A stretch of 64,000 nt of DNA from Ophiosphaerella korrae (GCA_028456385.1 JALNQF010000058.1:1-64000); one strand, 5' to 3'; numbered from the stretch's first letter, positions 26,739 to 38,538 are shown. The notes: generated by a model not told the origin, from the letters alone. A program made the numbers and translations.

Positions 26739-29700
26739 CCTTACTAATTTAGTTATTATAAGAAGTAAAGTATAAGTAGTGTATAGTCTAGCTAATATAA
26801 TAGTAGAAAGTTTAAATAGAAAAGTAGCTAAAGTACTTATAAGTAGTTATAAGTTAGATAATATAGTATAGAAGGATATTAAGAACTATATAAACAATCT
26901 AATTTCTAAAAAAGAAGATATAAAAATAGTAATTAATACTTTAGAAATATAGAACAAAGAGCTTTAAGATTATATAAAGTAAAATAACGTATAGATTAAG
27001 GCTATTATTAAAGGCTAGAACTAGATAGAACTTATTATATAATAACTAGAAATAAGTACAATAAAGAAACTACTAAAGATACTTATTTTTAAGAGGTTTA
27101 ATAGAATAAGAGAGAAACTAAGACTCTTTATTATATTAGTATAACTTTAGATAGATATATAAGTACTACACTTTAATATAGAAGAAAAGAAGGTAATATA
27201 TATTAGACTATACCTTAAAGAAGACGTAATAAGATAGTATAAACTTTACTAGATAGATTATATAATATACTCTCTAATAACCTAGAAAGATAAAACTAGA
27301 GCTATCTTTAGAAGTTATAAATACTTTACTAAACAAATAAGAGTAGTATTTAGGGATATAGATATTACCTAATAAGTAGAAGAGTAGCTAGAAAAGCTTA
27401 TATAAAGTTAGAGTATTCCTAAGTATATATTATAATTTAAATAACTATTGTAAAATATAGAATAGAATAAGTTAGCCTTAATATTATAATTTAAATAAAG
27501 ACTAAACTCTAAAATCTAATATAAGATAATCTATATAGAAAAACTAAAGATACTAGAAGCTCTAAAGTAATAGGTAATATAAATTAATAATAATTTTTAA
27601 AAATAGAAGAAAAATAAATATAAAGGTTATACCTAGAACTATAATAAAGGAGACCCTATAGTCCTTAATACTAATAAAGATAAGAAAAAGAAGAAAAATA
27701 AAGACTTTATATACTTTAACTATAGTAAGCTAGGCTACTATATAAAAGACTACTAATTATAAAAGAAGAAGGATATAGTATACTATAAATATAAGAAACT
27801 AAGATACTTTATAAAGAACTATAAAAGTAAAGACTTAAAGAAAGAAACTTAGTTAAAGATAACTAAAAAGAAGAAAGAAGTACTATAAGTATAAGCTAAA
27901 CTTTAAGAGAAGGTAGCTAAGAGTAAAGAAGTATAATACGTAATACTCTATTAAACTTTTTATTATAATAATAACTACTATATATATCTTTTTAGTAAAT
28001 AAGGAGTAGTATAGTTTCTATAGAAATAGTAATATAAAGTAGCTATAATAAAAGAAAGAATAAAAGCTTAGCTAAAAGAGATAGCCTAAGTAATAGACTT
28101 ACTAATAGAAGATTTAGAAAGAGAAGAGCCCCTAGTACTATTAATCTAGGCTAAAGGACTAGTACTAGATAAAGAGACTACTACAGCTACCTCTAAAGGA
28201 CTATAAAGAAGTAAGAAATAAGTTAGTATAAAAAAAATAGAGTATACTTAGCTAATAATATATAGCTATAATAGCTATATAATAATAGATATAGAGGAAT
28301 AAAATAAAGAATAGAAGTTTATTTAAAAATACTTACTAGTTATAAGTATAGAGGAAGTGTATAAAGACTAGAAAGAATATAATCCTAAAGAAATAAAGTT
28401 TATACTATTTTAAGAATAGATAAAGTAATATATAGTTATAGTAAGAAGAATACTTATATAAATAGAATAGTAATACTTTATAAAAAAGACGTAATAGATT
28501 AATAAAGCTTATATACTAAGAGTACTAGTAGTATACTATATCTTAATAATAAACGTACTTAGTAAAAGTAAATACTAGGAAGGGGATAATAAAATAATAG
28601 ATCTAGAATATCTAGTATACTTTAAAGTATTATAGATATTATACCTAGATAAGAACTATATTATATATAGAAACTCTAAGGCAAATAATAATATATAGCT
28701 TATAAGAAGAAGAGGCTATAACTATATAAGAGTAATTCTAGTAGAAAATATCTAAGGATAGGAAATAATCCTAGAAGATAGATACGTAGTAGTAAGACCT
28801 AGATCTAAATTAGTAAAGAAATATATCTAAGGAGGACTATAGTATAAATATATAAATAATAAATATCTAAAATACAAAGAATATAAACTTAAAATAAGGT
28901 TATAGCTATAGATAGATAGATAATTTACAAAGTTGCCTAAGTAAAAAAAGCTAGAAAGTATAGGAGGCCTATATATTATAAAAATAAGTATATACTAAAG
29001 AAGGAAAGTATAATTAATAATTAATAGTAGAGCTACAAGGAACTTTATATTAAAGAAGTTTATAGAAACATAAGAAATAAAGTATATAATAAAGAAATAC
29101 CTTTAATAATTAAGTATAATTAAAAGAAAACTATTCTAAGAACCTATTAGGTTTAAGACAGTTCTCTCTATATTAGAACTAGAAGAGATAATAATTAAGA
29201 ATATAGTTATAGATATAATAACAATTAATAATAAATAAGATATTATATTAGGTATACTATAGTTATAGATAACTAACCTATATATTAACTAGAGAATAGA
29301 AAAGATTAGTTACTCTAAAATAGATATATTAAAGGCTAATATAAGTACTTACAAAGGAGAATTCCTTAAAAAATATAAGAAATAGGAAAAATAGCTTATA
29401 AAACTAGAAGATTATCTTCTAGAATATTAACTATAGGACTTAGCGATAGAGCTAAAAGAAGATAAAGATATAGATTAGAGCCTAGTCTATAGAAAAATAG
29501 AAGAAGAGTCTAAAATTAAATAAATATTTATCTAGAACGTAATAAAAAAGAGATAGATAAAAGAATTAAAATCTTTAGTAGTGTATAGACTTATATTTGT
29601 AGATAAGAAAGGAATAAATAATAAAAGACTTTACGTAGACTTTAAGAAAACTAACGTAATTATAAATAAAAACTAATACCTATTACTATAAATAGATAGA

Positions 29701-32700
29701 ATATAAGATAGGCTATAAAGAGTAAAAATCTTTACTAAGCTAGATATCTAAAACGCCTACTACTAAATTAGAATTAAAGAAAGTAATAAATAGAAAATAG
29801 TATTTAGAATATAGTATAGACTATATAAATACTTAGTTATACTATTTAGTTTAATAAACGCACTAGTAGTATTCTAAGAAAGAATTAATATAGTACTAAG
29901 AGAGTACTTAGATATATTTATATTTATATACCTAGACGATATCCTTATATTCTTAGAAATAGAGGAGGAACACGTACAATATATATATAAAGTACTAGAA
30001 AAACTAGTAGAAAATAAATTATTTCTTAAAATAAGAAAATGCGAGTTCTATATAAAGGAAATAGATTTCCTAGGATTTATTATTAAACTAGGAAAAATTA
30101 AGATTAACCTAGAAAAGATTAGATTAATTAACAAATAGTTAACACTAAGAAACCTAAAAGAGGTATAATAATTTTATAGGCTAGCTAACTTTTATAGAAA
30201 GCTAATAGTAAGATATTCTAAAGATATAGAACTAATATTAAGACTTATAAAAAAAGATATACTATTTAAATAGATAAAAGAATGCGATAAAGTATTTAAA
30301 AAGATTAAACGAAAGTTTATAGAAAATCTAGTTATTAGAATATATAACCTAGACCTACTAGTAATAGTAAAAATAGATATATCTAACTTAGTTTATAGAA
30401 TAGCACTAATATAGAAAGACCTAGAAACTAGAAAAGAATATTTAGTTAAATACTTCTCTAAGAAAATAAAAATAGTAGAACTTAACTACTTAATCTATAA
30501 TAAAGAGATACTAGTAATTTATAAAGTATTTAAATAATAGAGAGTATACCTATAAGGAGTAAAATATTAGATAAAGGTTTATATAGACTATAAGAATCTT
30601 ATAAGATTTATAATAAATAAAGAATTATTATAATACTATATAAGATAGTAGGAATTCCTATTAATATTTAATATAGAAATTATATATATAAAAGGGAAAG
30701 ATAATTAGTTTATAGACGCCCTTAGTAGAAGACTAGACTTATAAGAAGAAGTAAGTACTACTAGTATAGTTCTAATTAAGAATAAAGAAGGATATCTAGT
30801 CCTAAATATACTTAAAATAGCTGTAACACTTAAAAGAATAAGTAGCAAGCTAAATAAATAGATTTAGAAAGTAATAAAGGAAGTATCTAAAGAAATAGAG
30901 AAATTAGAAATTAAAGATAGATTTATATAGGCCTACAAAAGAATATATATTCTAAGAAAGATTTAGAAAGAATTTATATAATAATTCTATAAACTACTAG
31001 TATATAGTTACTAAGAAATTAATAAAATATTAGATAGACTACTATAAGACTATTATATCCTAAAAGTAAGATAATTAGTAATAGAAGTACTATAAGACTA
31101 TATAGAATATTAGAGAAATAAATATAGTAGACACGTACTATATAGAATACTATAACTAGTAGAAATACTAGAATAACTATAAGGAGTTATTATAATAGAC
31201 TTTATTACGAAGTTACCTAAGTCTAAAGACCTAATATTAGGAGTTAAGTATAATAGAATCTTAATAATAGTAGATAAACTTATAAAGTACTTATACTTTA
31301 AACTATATAAAGAGAAAAGTAGGATAAAGGTTACTATATACTAAGTTCTAGGAACTATAATTAGTTAATATAGACTACTAGACAAGATTATTATAGATAG
31401 AGATATACGATTTATATTAAAACTATAGAGAATAATAATAGCGCAATTAGGAATATAATATATAATATCTATAGTATATTATCTATAGATAGATAGATAA
31501 TTAGAACGAATAAATTAAATAGTAGAGTAATACTTAAGATACTACCTTAACTACAACTAGAATAATTAGGTATAGCTATTACCTATAGCATAGTTAGTAT
31601 ATAATAGCGTAAAGAATATAGTAATAGGAATATTACTCTTTTTCGCGAACTATAGATTTAAACTTAATATATACTAGATACTAAGAAATTAGATATCTTA
31701 GTCTCTAAAAGGAGAAAACTTTACTAATAGACTTAAAGATATATACAACTTATTAAGACAAGATATAGAATTTCTATATAATTAGATAGTAAAGTACTAT
31801 AATAGAAAGTATAAAAAAAGACCTTAATTTAAAAAAGGAAAAAAAGTATAGTTAGTATAAAAGAATATTAAGAGTAAATAACTAAGTCTAAAATTAGACT
31901 ACGTTAAGATAAGACTATATAAAATTAAGAAAGAAGTTATACTAGTTATATTTAAATTAAAGCTACTAAATAAGATAAGGATACACCTAATATTCTACGT
32001 AGCTTTACTAGAATAGGTACTATAAGAAGTAGAACTACTAGTATATAAAGTAGACACGTATAGAGAATAAAAAGAGTAGAAAGTTAAAGAAATCCTATAG
32101 TACTAATTCTATAATAGAAGAAACTACTATTTAGTAGAATAGATAGGTATAAATAAAAAAGGACAACTATAAGAAAAAATATAGGAACTAGAAGACAATC
32201 TTAATTACCTTAAGAAACTAGAAGAGTTCTAAAGTTAAAACCTTCTAGAGCGCCTTATAGTAAACTAAGAAAATTAGTACTACTAGTACTAAATAGAAAA
32301 GCGTTAGGAACGTCTAATATAATAAGAGCTAGAATAGCCTAGACTATATCCTTAAGGTCTATCTTAGCCTCTAAGGCACAAGACTATTTAGATAATTTAG
32401 CGTTATTATAAGCCTTTATTTTATAAAGATACTTAATATAAGAATAAAGATTTACTAGCTTATAAAGAGTTAGCTTATACTTAGCTTTAGCCTCTATAAG
32501 CTATAATAATAGTATCTCTTAAGCTTAGTTAATAGCTTACCTTATATAACTTAGTAAGAAGAGACTATATAGAAATTAAATACTTATACTCTATAAGAGA
32601 AATACTAGATAGTATATACTTATATTAAATATTAGCTATAATATACTTATTATAGTATTTACTATCCTTTAAAGATATAAGATAAGTAAGTTTTAATTAA

Positions 32701-32885
32701 GTATAATAGGCGTAAGGAAATATTTTAACCCTATTATAAATAATACAAGTAATAAAAAGAAGTTTATTGTAATTAGAACGCGAAGATATAGAGAATAATA
32801 AAGAACTAGAGATAAATAAAAAAACTAGACTAATAACCTTAGGCCTAGGATAGAAGAATAAGAACCTACCTAGAGAGGAGAATAG

Positions 32886-33379
32886 TGTTATAGCTATAAT
32901 AAAGGAAAACTAATTTAAACTAATTAGCCTTACTATAGATAATAACGACGCATATAACTTATAGGGGAACAAACTAGATTAGGAAGCTAACTATAATAGG
33001 GACACGTAATAAATTTATAATTTACAATCTTAGTAAATACAAAGTATAAAGCTAAGTACGTAATAAATTTATAATTTGCGATCTTAGTAAATATAAAGTA
33101 TAAAGCTAAGTACGTAATAAATTTACAATTTGCGATCTTAGTAAATACGAAGTATAAAGTTAGCTAAGAAGCCTAGGTATATAGTTAGTAGGATGCGTAT
33201 TATTAGGATAATATTAGTAATTTAATCCTTTAACTATAGAACGCTAATACAAGATAGTTGCAAAATATCTTCTATTATTTATAGTTATTATAGATCCTAA
33301 TACAAGCTTTTAATATTAACTCTTAATCTACTAACTTCTTTAATAGGTGCCTATAGTTAACGATAGGTAGCCTATTATA
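32886..33379 (+). repeat. 3' LTR of R7
   Basis: This 494-bp LTR has three 54-bp tandem units starting at about 33005, 33059 and 33113. A purine tract (AGAGAGGAGAATAG) precedes it, and the ACTAG target duplication follows. Confidence 0.9.
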
Positions 33380-34223
33380 ACTAGTATCTTAAGTAGCTTC
33401 TTTATTACACTTATCTCTAGTCTTTAAGTAATTAATTCTATCTAGTTTTGTCCTTTAATAATAGCTTTAATTTATACCTTATTTTACTTTAAATAGTCTT
33501 GTAGTTCTTTGTTCTATATTTTTAGAGTATTAATTACTATTTTTATATCTTCTTTTTTAGAGATTAGGTTATTTATATAATCTTTAATTACCTTCTATAC
33601 TATATTATCTATTAAGTAACTACTTATAGGTACTTTAGCTACTTATTTAGTTAAACTTTCTACTATTATATTAGCTAGACTATACGCTACTTACGCTTTA
33701 CTCCTCTTAATAACTAAATTAGTAAGGTATAATAGGTTACCTAGGGTCGATTTCCTAGTAACCTTTTAGTTATTAGTAGATTAGGAAGTAATAACAAAAG
33801 TTTGTATTATAATCTATAATAAGCTTATAATAATAGAATAATTCTTACGATATTAATATATTGTCGCTCGTAGTTAATAATTAAATTACTAATACTATCC
33901 TAATAATAGGTATTACTACTAACTATATACTTAGGTCCCTTAGCTAGCTTTATACTTTATATTTACTAAGATCGCAAATCGCGAATTTATTACGTATTTT
34001 AGCTTTATACTTTGTATTTACTAAGATCGCGAATTGTAAATTTATTACGTATTTTAGCTTTATACTTTATATTTACTAAGATTACAAATTGCGAATTTGT
34101 TACGTATCTCTATTATAGTTAGCTTCTTAGTTAAGTTTATTACTTTATAGGTTGTATATACTTTTGTTATCTATAGTAGGGCTAACTAGCTTAAATTAGT
34201 TTTCTCTTATTATAGCTATAACA
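33380..34223 (-). mobile_element. R6, segment 2: leader and 5' LTR (reverse)
   Basis: R6 gag and leader continue in reverse from the R7 insertion site to the R6 5' LTR at 33728-34223 (496 bp; plus-strand ends TATAATAGG and GCTATAACA). The LTR is the three-unit 54-bp type, as in R7. At 34224 a 14-bp piece of another gag leader follows, which belongs to R8, so R6 is inserted just inside R8. Confidence 0.85.
33728..34223 (-). repeat. 5' LTR of R6 (reverse)
   Basis: This 496-bp LTR is close in length and structure to those of R7. It lies between the R6 leader on the left and the truncated R8 leader on the right. It retains three 54-bp tandem units. Confidence 0.83.
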
Positions 34224-34698
34224 CTAAATTAGTAAAGTGTTATAGGCCTACTATTATTAACTATAGTATCTTATCTTGTAAAAGTTAGTAGATTAGGAGA
34301 TAATAACAAAAGCTTGTATAGTAATCTATAATAACTAATAATAATAGAAGATATTTTGTAACTATCTTGTATTAGCGTTCTATAGTTAAAGGATTAAATT
34401 ACTAATACTATCTTAATAATACGTATTACTACTAACTATATACTTATATTATCTTAGCAGCTTTACTACTTTGTTTTTACTAAGATCGCGAATTCTTAAA
34501 TTTGTTATATAATAGCTTCGCGACTTTGTATTTACTAAGATTATAAATTTACGAATTTATTACGTGTCCTAATTGTAGTTAGCTTCCTAATTAATTCTAT
34601 TATCCTATAGGTTGTTACCCTACTTATCCTATACTTTGTTAGTAGCTAAGTGTAGGCTAATTAGTTCTATCTAGTTTTCTCTTGTTACTATCGTAACA
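34224..34698 (-). mobile_element. R8: remnant of leader plus 5' LTR (reverse)
   Basis: The LTR 34238-34698 is 461 bp, the exact length of the R4 LTRs, with plus-strand ends TGTTATAGG and CGTAACA. Only 14 bp of leader remain at the left before R6 interrupts. On the right, at 34699, the sequence switches to the forward-oriented end of another LTR (R9), so R8 is inserted in R9. Confidence 0.8.
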
Positions 34699-34763
34699 TA
34701 TTACTTCTTGATCTACTAACACCCTAGAGGTCCTTTGTAGTTAATAACAGGCAACCCTATTTT
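34699..34763 (+). repeat. R9: 3' end fragment of another Gypsy LTR
   Basis: About 65 bp match, in forward orientation, the terminal block of the other LTRs (the part containing GATCTACTAAC and GTTAATAACAGG). It is less AT-shifted than its neighbours. It appears to be the right-hand remainder of the LTR into which R8 inserted. Confidence 0.55.
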
Positions 34764-34904
34764 AGGCTCGATACTTGCGAAGAGAGTAAAGCAAGTATTA
34801 TTCTCCCTTAGATACTAGTAGTACTATCGAATACTATCTGTTATCCCTTTACTATCTCCTATAGCCTACGGTAAGTACTATTGTCTTCTAGCTACCTCCT
34901 AATA
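34764..34904 (-). repeat. S2: partial LTR of the S1 family (reverse)
   Basis: The reverse complement of this stretch starts TATTAGGAGGTAGC and follows S1 for about 140 bp with mostly C/T and G/A differences, keeping more CpG/CpA than S1. Homology ends at the R9 junction. It is truncated, with no target duplication visible. Confidence 0.65.
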
Positions 34905-35192
34905 ATAAATAATACTACTAAATTTATATTTAGTAGCTATTTATATAAGAATAGGATACTCTCTATAGATTAACTAGGTCCTATTTATCTAAAAACAAGT
35001 TTAAGTATTACTATATATACTACTACTATTTAAAAGAATATTTCTACGTATACTTCTACTAAGTAGTAGAAAGGTCTTTAGTATATAGTTTCTAGCTAAG
35101 TTATAGCTATATAGTTATTTTATTATTTTGTTAGGATTCGCAAAGAAGAATTTGAAATATGTAATATCTAAATTTCTCTAAGAAAATTGCTA
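34905..35192. other. AT-rich transition sequence, no gene seen
   Basis: Low-GC sequence lacks open frames and matches none of R1-R9. A perfect short palindrome CTACTAAGTAGTAG lies near 35060. Composition shifts towards normal after about 35140, so the edge of the RIP-affected compartment is here. Confidence 0.5.
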
Positions 35193-35284
35193 CAAAGTAG
35201 AGTAATCAAATTCACTATCTTGTAGTTAGTAATACGTGCGGCATTCTAAGGGATATAGAGCCAAGCGCATAAATTCATACAAGG
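35193..35284 (+). repeat. 92-bp direct repeat, left copy
   Basis: It matches 37713-37804 over 92 bp with about 11 mismatches, mostly G-to-A changes in this copy (for example GTAGTTAGTAATACGTG here against GTGGTTGGTGATACGTG in the right copy). That is consistent with RIP of this copy. It may be the end of a vanished paralogue of the ankyrin gene, since the right copy overlaps that gene's stop codon. Confidence 0.85.
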
Positions 35285-35388
35285 CATACTTTCTCCTACA
35301 CCAAGTTAGAGATCTTAAGCCAGGTTTCGGACGACCTGTCAGTTTGCGCGAGAGCGACGGCTGCCAACAACTTACACATTAGAAGCTA

Positions 35389-35530
35389 AGGTCTGTCCCT
35401 ACGTAGCGAAAAACCCGGTATACCGAAAACGACCAATAAAATTGCAAGGTTAAAGGGAAAGTCCGCGATCTTTGCGTTCTAATTAGTCGCTTTCGGTACA
35501 CCAGGTTTTTCGTTACGGAGGGACAGACCT
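35389..35530. mobile_element. 142-bp MITE with about 45-bp terminal inverted repeats
   Basis: The left end starts AGGTCTGTCCCT and the right end finishes AGGGACAGACCT. The inverted arms extend about 45 bp (35389-35433 and about 35486-35530) with a few transition mismatches, around a 52-bp centre. The element is flanked on both sides by TA (35387-35388 and 35531-35532), the target duplication typical of Tc1/mariner-type elements. It has no coding capacity, so it is a non-autonomous miniature element. I do not recognise the family by name. Confidence 0.8.
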
Positions 35531-36073
35531 TACGTCGGGCGGGATCGTTAAGCGAGAGACCCACTTCGTGCCTGTACGTAAATGTTAAAAAGGGACTAGC
35601 GGTATGCTAGCAATGCTGACACCAGCGCTCTACATCCGGCTTGCGTAGCTCGAACGAGGCGCTATGCAGAGCCTCTTTGAGCATGATTCGTGTTAGTACA
35701 GAACGCGTCCTAGTTATATCTAATGACAATCTGGCTCGGGTAGACAATCAAATCAGCACTAAACTTATTGTATGTTAGATGCCAACTTGTGCAGCCATCC
35801 GATATCTAAGTCCGTCGTGATCAATCCAAAGCCGCGCAGATGTCAGTTCCCTCTTAAGAATCTTGCGCTGATGTATGGCTATATTGGCCGTACCATTCGT
35901 TTACATGCTACCACTGTTTGGCGTTTGGACTACCGATGCGGGGATGGCCCGATCGATTTAAGCCTGAAGTAGACTAGTTTTAAACACTTCTTATTATAAA
36001 CAATGTAGTAGCCTAATGCCGCACACTCTAGTGCATGTTCTCCTTCCCTCACAGAAAATCGACCCGGTGAAAC

Positions 36074-37720
36074 ATGGATCCCACGACCTGCAAAGCTAGC
36101 CTTGACTGCACTATCCAATTCACAGCACAGCTGCTTTTATTGCTGAGCAACGAAGATAGCATGTCTACAGATCGCGATCGCCTCACACTCAAGCTGTCAA
36201 GCTTATATAATCTGCTGATCAGCTTGAAGATACAGCTACAGGCTAAGGACTTTGATGAACTCTGCCCCACTTCTTCTCAGACATCAGACACAGTCTGCGG
36301 CGCTTTGGATCAATACAGAATCGCTGCAGAGTGGATCAAAGATGAGCTTGAAAATAAGAAACGGGCTGTTGCGCTTGATATGCGATCAAAGTGGGCATCT
36401 CGAAACCAAAGAGTTTCGAGTGTTCTGTCGAGTGTGCACAATCTAAGGACCATGATAGAACTTGCCTTGGGGCTTGATACCTTGTATGTTCTGCTCACAT
36501 CATTGACTATCGTCCATAAGATCAGGTGATATGAGAAGCTGACTGAGTGCTCCAGGTCTTGCGACGATCTGGACGCAAAACATGAACGGCAAAATCAAGC
36601 TCTCTAGGCAGCCTCTTGGAGGGGTGATTTGCAGGCTGTTGAACTCCTGCTCAAAAGAGGCGCAGACATCAACGCTGAAAATGATGACTACGGGAATCCA
36701 CTCTACGGAGCTGCGCTAGCGGGCGACGAGCAGACAGTGAAGTTACTTCTCGATCGAGGCGCCGACGTTAACGCGCAGAGTGGGGAATACGGAAACGCGC
36801 TGCAAGCAGCTGCAAAAGAAGGGCATCAACAGCTTGTACGATTGTTGCTTGACACAGGAGCTGACATTAACGCGTATGGCGGGGAGTATGGGAACGCCCT
36901 ACAAGCTGCTGTCGAAGAGGGTCATGAGCAAGTTGTGAAGTTGTTACTCGAAGAAGGCGCAGACGTTAATGCTGAAGACGATGACTACGGGAATCCACTC
37001 TACGGAGCTGCACTCGCAGGCCACGAGCAGATCGTGAAACTGCTACTCGATCGAGGTGCCAACATCAATGCGCAAGGAGGAGAATATGGCAGTGCACTCC
37101 TTGCGGCTATAGAGGGAGATTGCGATTGTGTTATAGGTCTTCTACTTGAAGCTGGAGCTGACGCTAACTCGGCCGATGACAATTACGGAAACGCGCTGAT
37201 CGCAGCGTCGTGGTTAGGAGCCTCGAAAGCTGTTCAACTGCTCCTAAAACATGGCGCTAATCTTAATGCCCCTGGTGCTGAATACATGAGCCCACTGCAG
37301 GCAGCCACAGAAGAAGGTCACAAGGAAGTCGTCCGACTGCTGCAGGATCGCGGTGAGGCGCAGGCTGTGGGAGTGAGTCACGCCAAAGGGGCGCCCGGGT
37401 TTTAGGACGCTCGGGATAGACTCTTTGTGCATCCTTATATAGCCTTACGGACTCTGAGATATATGCACAAATCTTCTAGAATTTCCGAGGCTGACCGAGA
37501 CAGGGCTCTCGTGCATGCTGGCAACAAATTGTGGTATTGCTGGCTTCGCAAGAGCTTTTTGCTAATAACACCAGACGCAGAGGAAGCAGTACAGTCAAGG
37601 TCTCTATCCCGAGATTCGCTAGGCCTCTCGGCTGTGTTTGACATTGTTGTGGTGGGTAGTGTAACTAGCATGCCGCCACGCAGGGTTTTCCGCTACACGT
37701 GGAAGGATAGTGCAAAGTAG
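36074..37720 (+). pseudogene. Broken STAND-type N-terminal / ankyrin-repeat protein
   Basis: One frame runs from ATG 36074 to TAG 37718-37720 (548 triplets) with three internal stops: TGA 36527, TAG 36605 and TAG 37403. Each is one C-to-T step from CGA or CAG. Residues about 1-140 resemble the helical N-terminal domain that precedes NACHT/NB-ARC in fungal STAND (NLR-like) proteins (inference from pattern). From about residue 178 there are about eight 33-aa ankyrin repeats with GAD(V/I)NA and LLL motifs. No NACHT domain lies between them: only about 30 codons separate the two parts. Repeats 1-3 and 4-6 look like a 99-aa block duplication. The last about 105 codons are unrecognised. The stop codon lies inside the right 92-bp repeat. 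A non-standard exon structure cannot be fully excluded. Confidence 0.7.
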
Positions 37721-37804
37721 AGTTATCGAATTCACTATCTTGTGGTTGGTGATACGTGTAGCATTCTAAGGGTCATGGAGCCAAGCACATAAATTCATAC
37801 AAGG
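37713..37804 (+). repeat. 92-bp direct repeat, right copy
   Basis: This is the less mutated partner of 35193-35284. It begins at the final codons of the ankyrin pseudogene and extends 84 bp into its 3' flank. Confidence 0.85.
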
Positions 37805-38538
37805 TAAAGTGCATCCACCCGTAACGGAACAACCGCCGTAATGGAACAAACTATTGGTACCTTGACTCTGAAGCAATAAACAAACGTCCATACGTCCTTA
37901 ATTTTCTAGCATTTCTTTAAGTTATGTACTACAGCTATTCCTGAACCCTGATTTGCGAAGAGTCTTTGTTTCAGCGAAAATGAACATTGTGCGACACATG
38001 GCCACTATCACGCGTATATCGGTATCGCAATCCGTCAGCGCCCTAATTAGGGCCTGAAGGTCCAACAGCACTGCTCACAAGTCATAGCTGGCTGTGGGGC
38101 TGCAGGTGGCGCTCATTTCATGTGGGATCGCCACGCGGCTCGGTACTTCCAATTGAAGGCATCCAATCAGAGTGATGCTGAAGCAACTCCGCAGATTTCC
38201 TAACTCTTTGTAGTCACCCTCGGGCCTTCGAAGGGGCGCGCCGGCACATTCAGTCAACATCCACCAGCACCACAATCTACAGCATTGACGAGGCCCGCAA
38301 AACGACTGACTCTCGCCACATACTCACGAAAGAATAAAGCGGCTCCTCTACTAATCAGTGTGCCTGCGTCCTACCATCCTCCAATCCTCCAAAGCGCACC
38401 TCCTCCCCCGTCACGCCCGCGCAGCTTAAGACTGCACACCCCATCGACGAGCTCGCCCCTTGAACGATAGCCCTCCCCTCTACACCCTACGCGAGGGGCC
38501 TACACCGAATTCGTCCCACGCACAAGCAAAATGAGATC
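37805..38538. other. Intergenic, no convincing gene
   Basis: A short imperfect tandem lies at about 37820-37850 (CGTAACGGAACAA, then CGTAATGGAACAA). The stretch 38285-38470 is open and Pro/Ser/Arg-rich but lacks an ATG and has no recognisable domain. Nothing else is supported. Confidence 0.4.

Larger units (their letters stand above)
26245..33379 (+). mobile_element. R7: complete Ty3/Gypsy chromovirus, 7135 bp, RIP-mutated
   Basis: Two 494-bp LTRs (26245-26738 and 32886-33379) are bounded by the 5-bp duplication ACTAG (26240-26244 and 33380-33384). The interior has the same order as R4: gag with zinc-knuckle remnant near 27705, protease, RT, RNase H, integrase, chromodomain about 32060-32190, tail, and purine tract ending at 32885. 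The RT catalytic motif YLDD is still intact at 29929-29940, unlike R3, R4 and R5. Stops are nonetheless frequent in every frame. It is inserted in gag of reverse element R6. Confidence 0.92.

Noticed and set aside
1..34904. AT-rich block considered as a centromere or mitochondrial insertion
   Set aside because: The content is explained almost completely by Gypsy copies with RIP signature; a centromeric role cannot be excluded but has no positive evidence in the sequence.
38285..38470. Open frame beginning TRPAKRLTLATYSRK
   Set aside because: It has no ATG start, quickly becomes Pro/Ser low complexity, and no continuation or splice partner was found.
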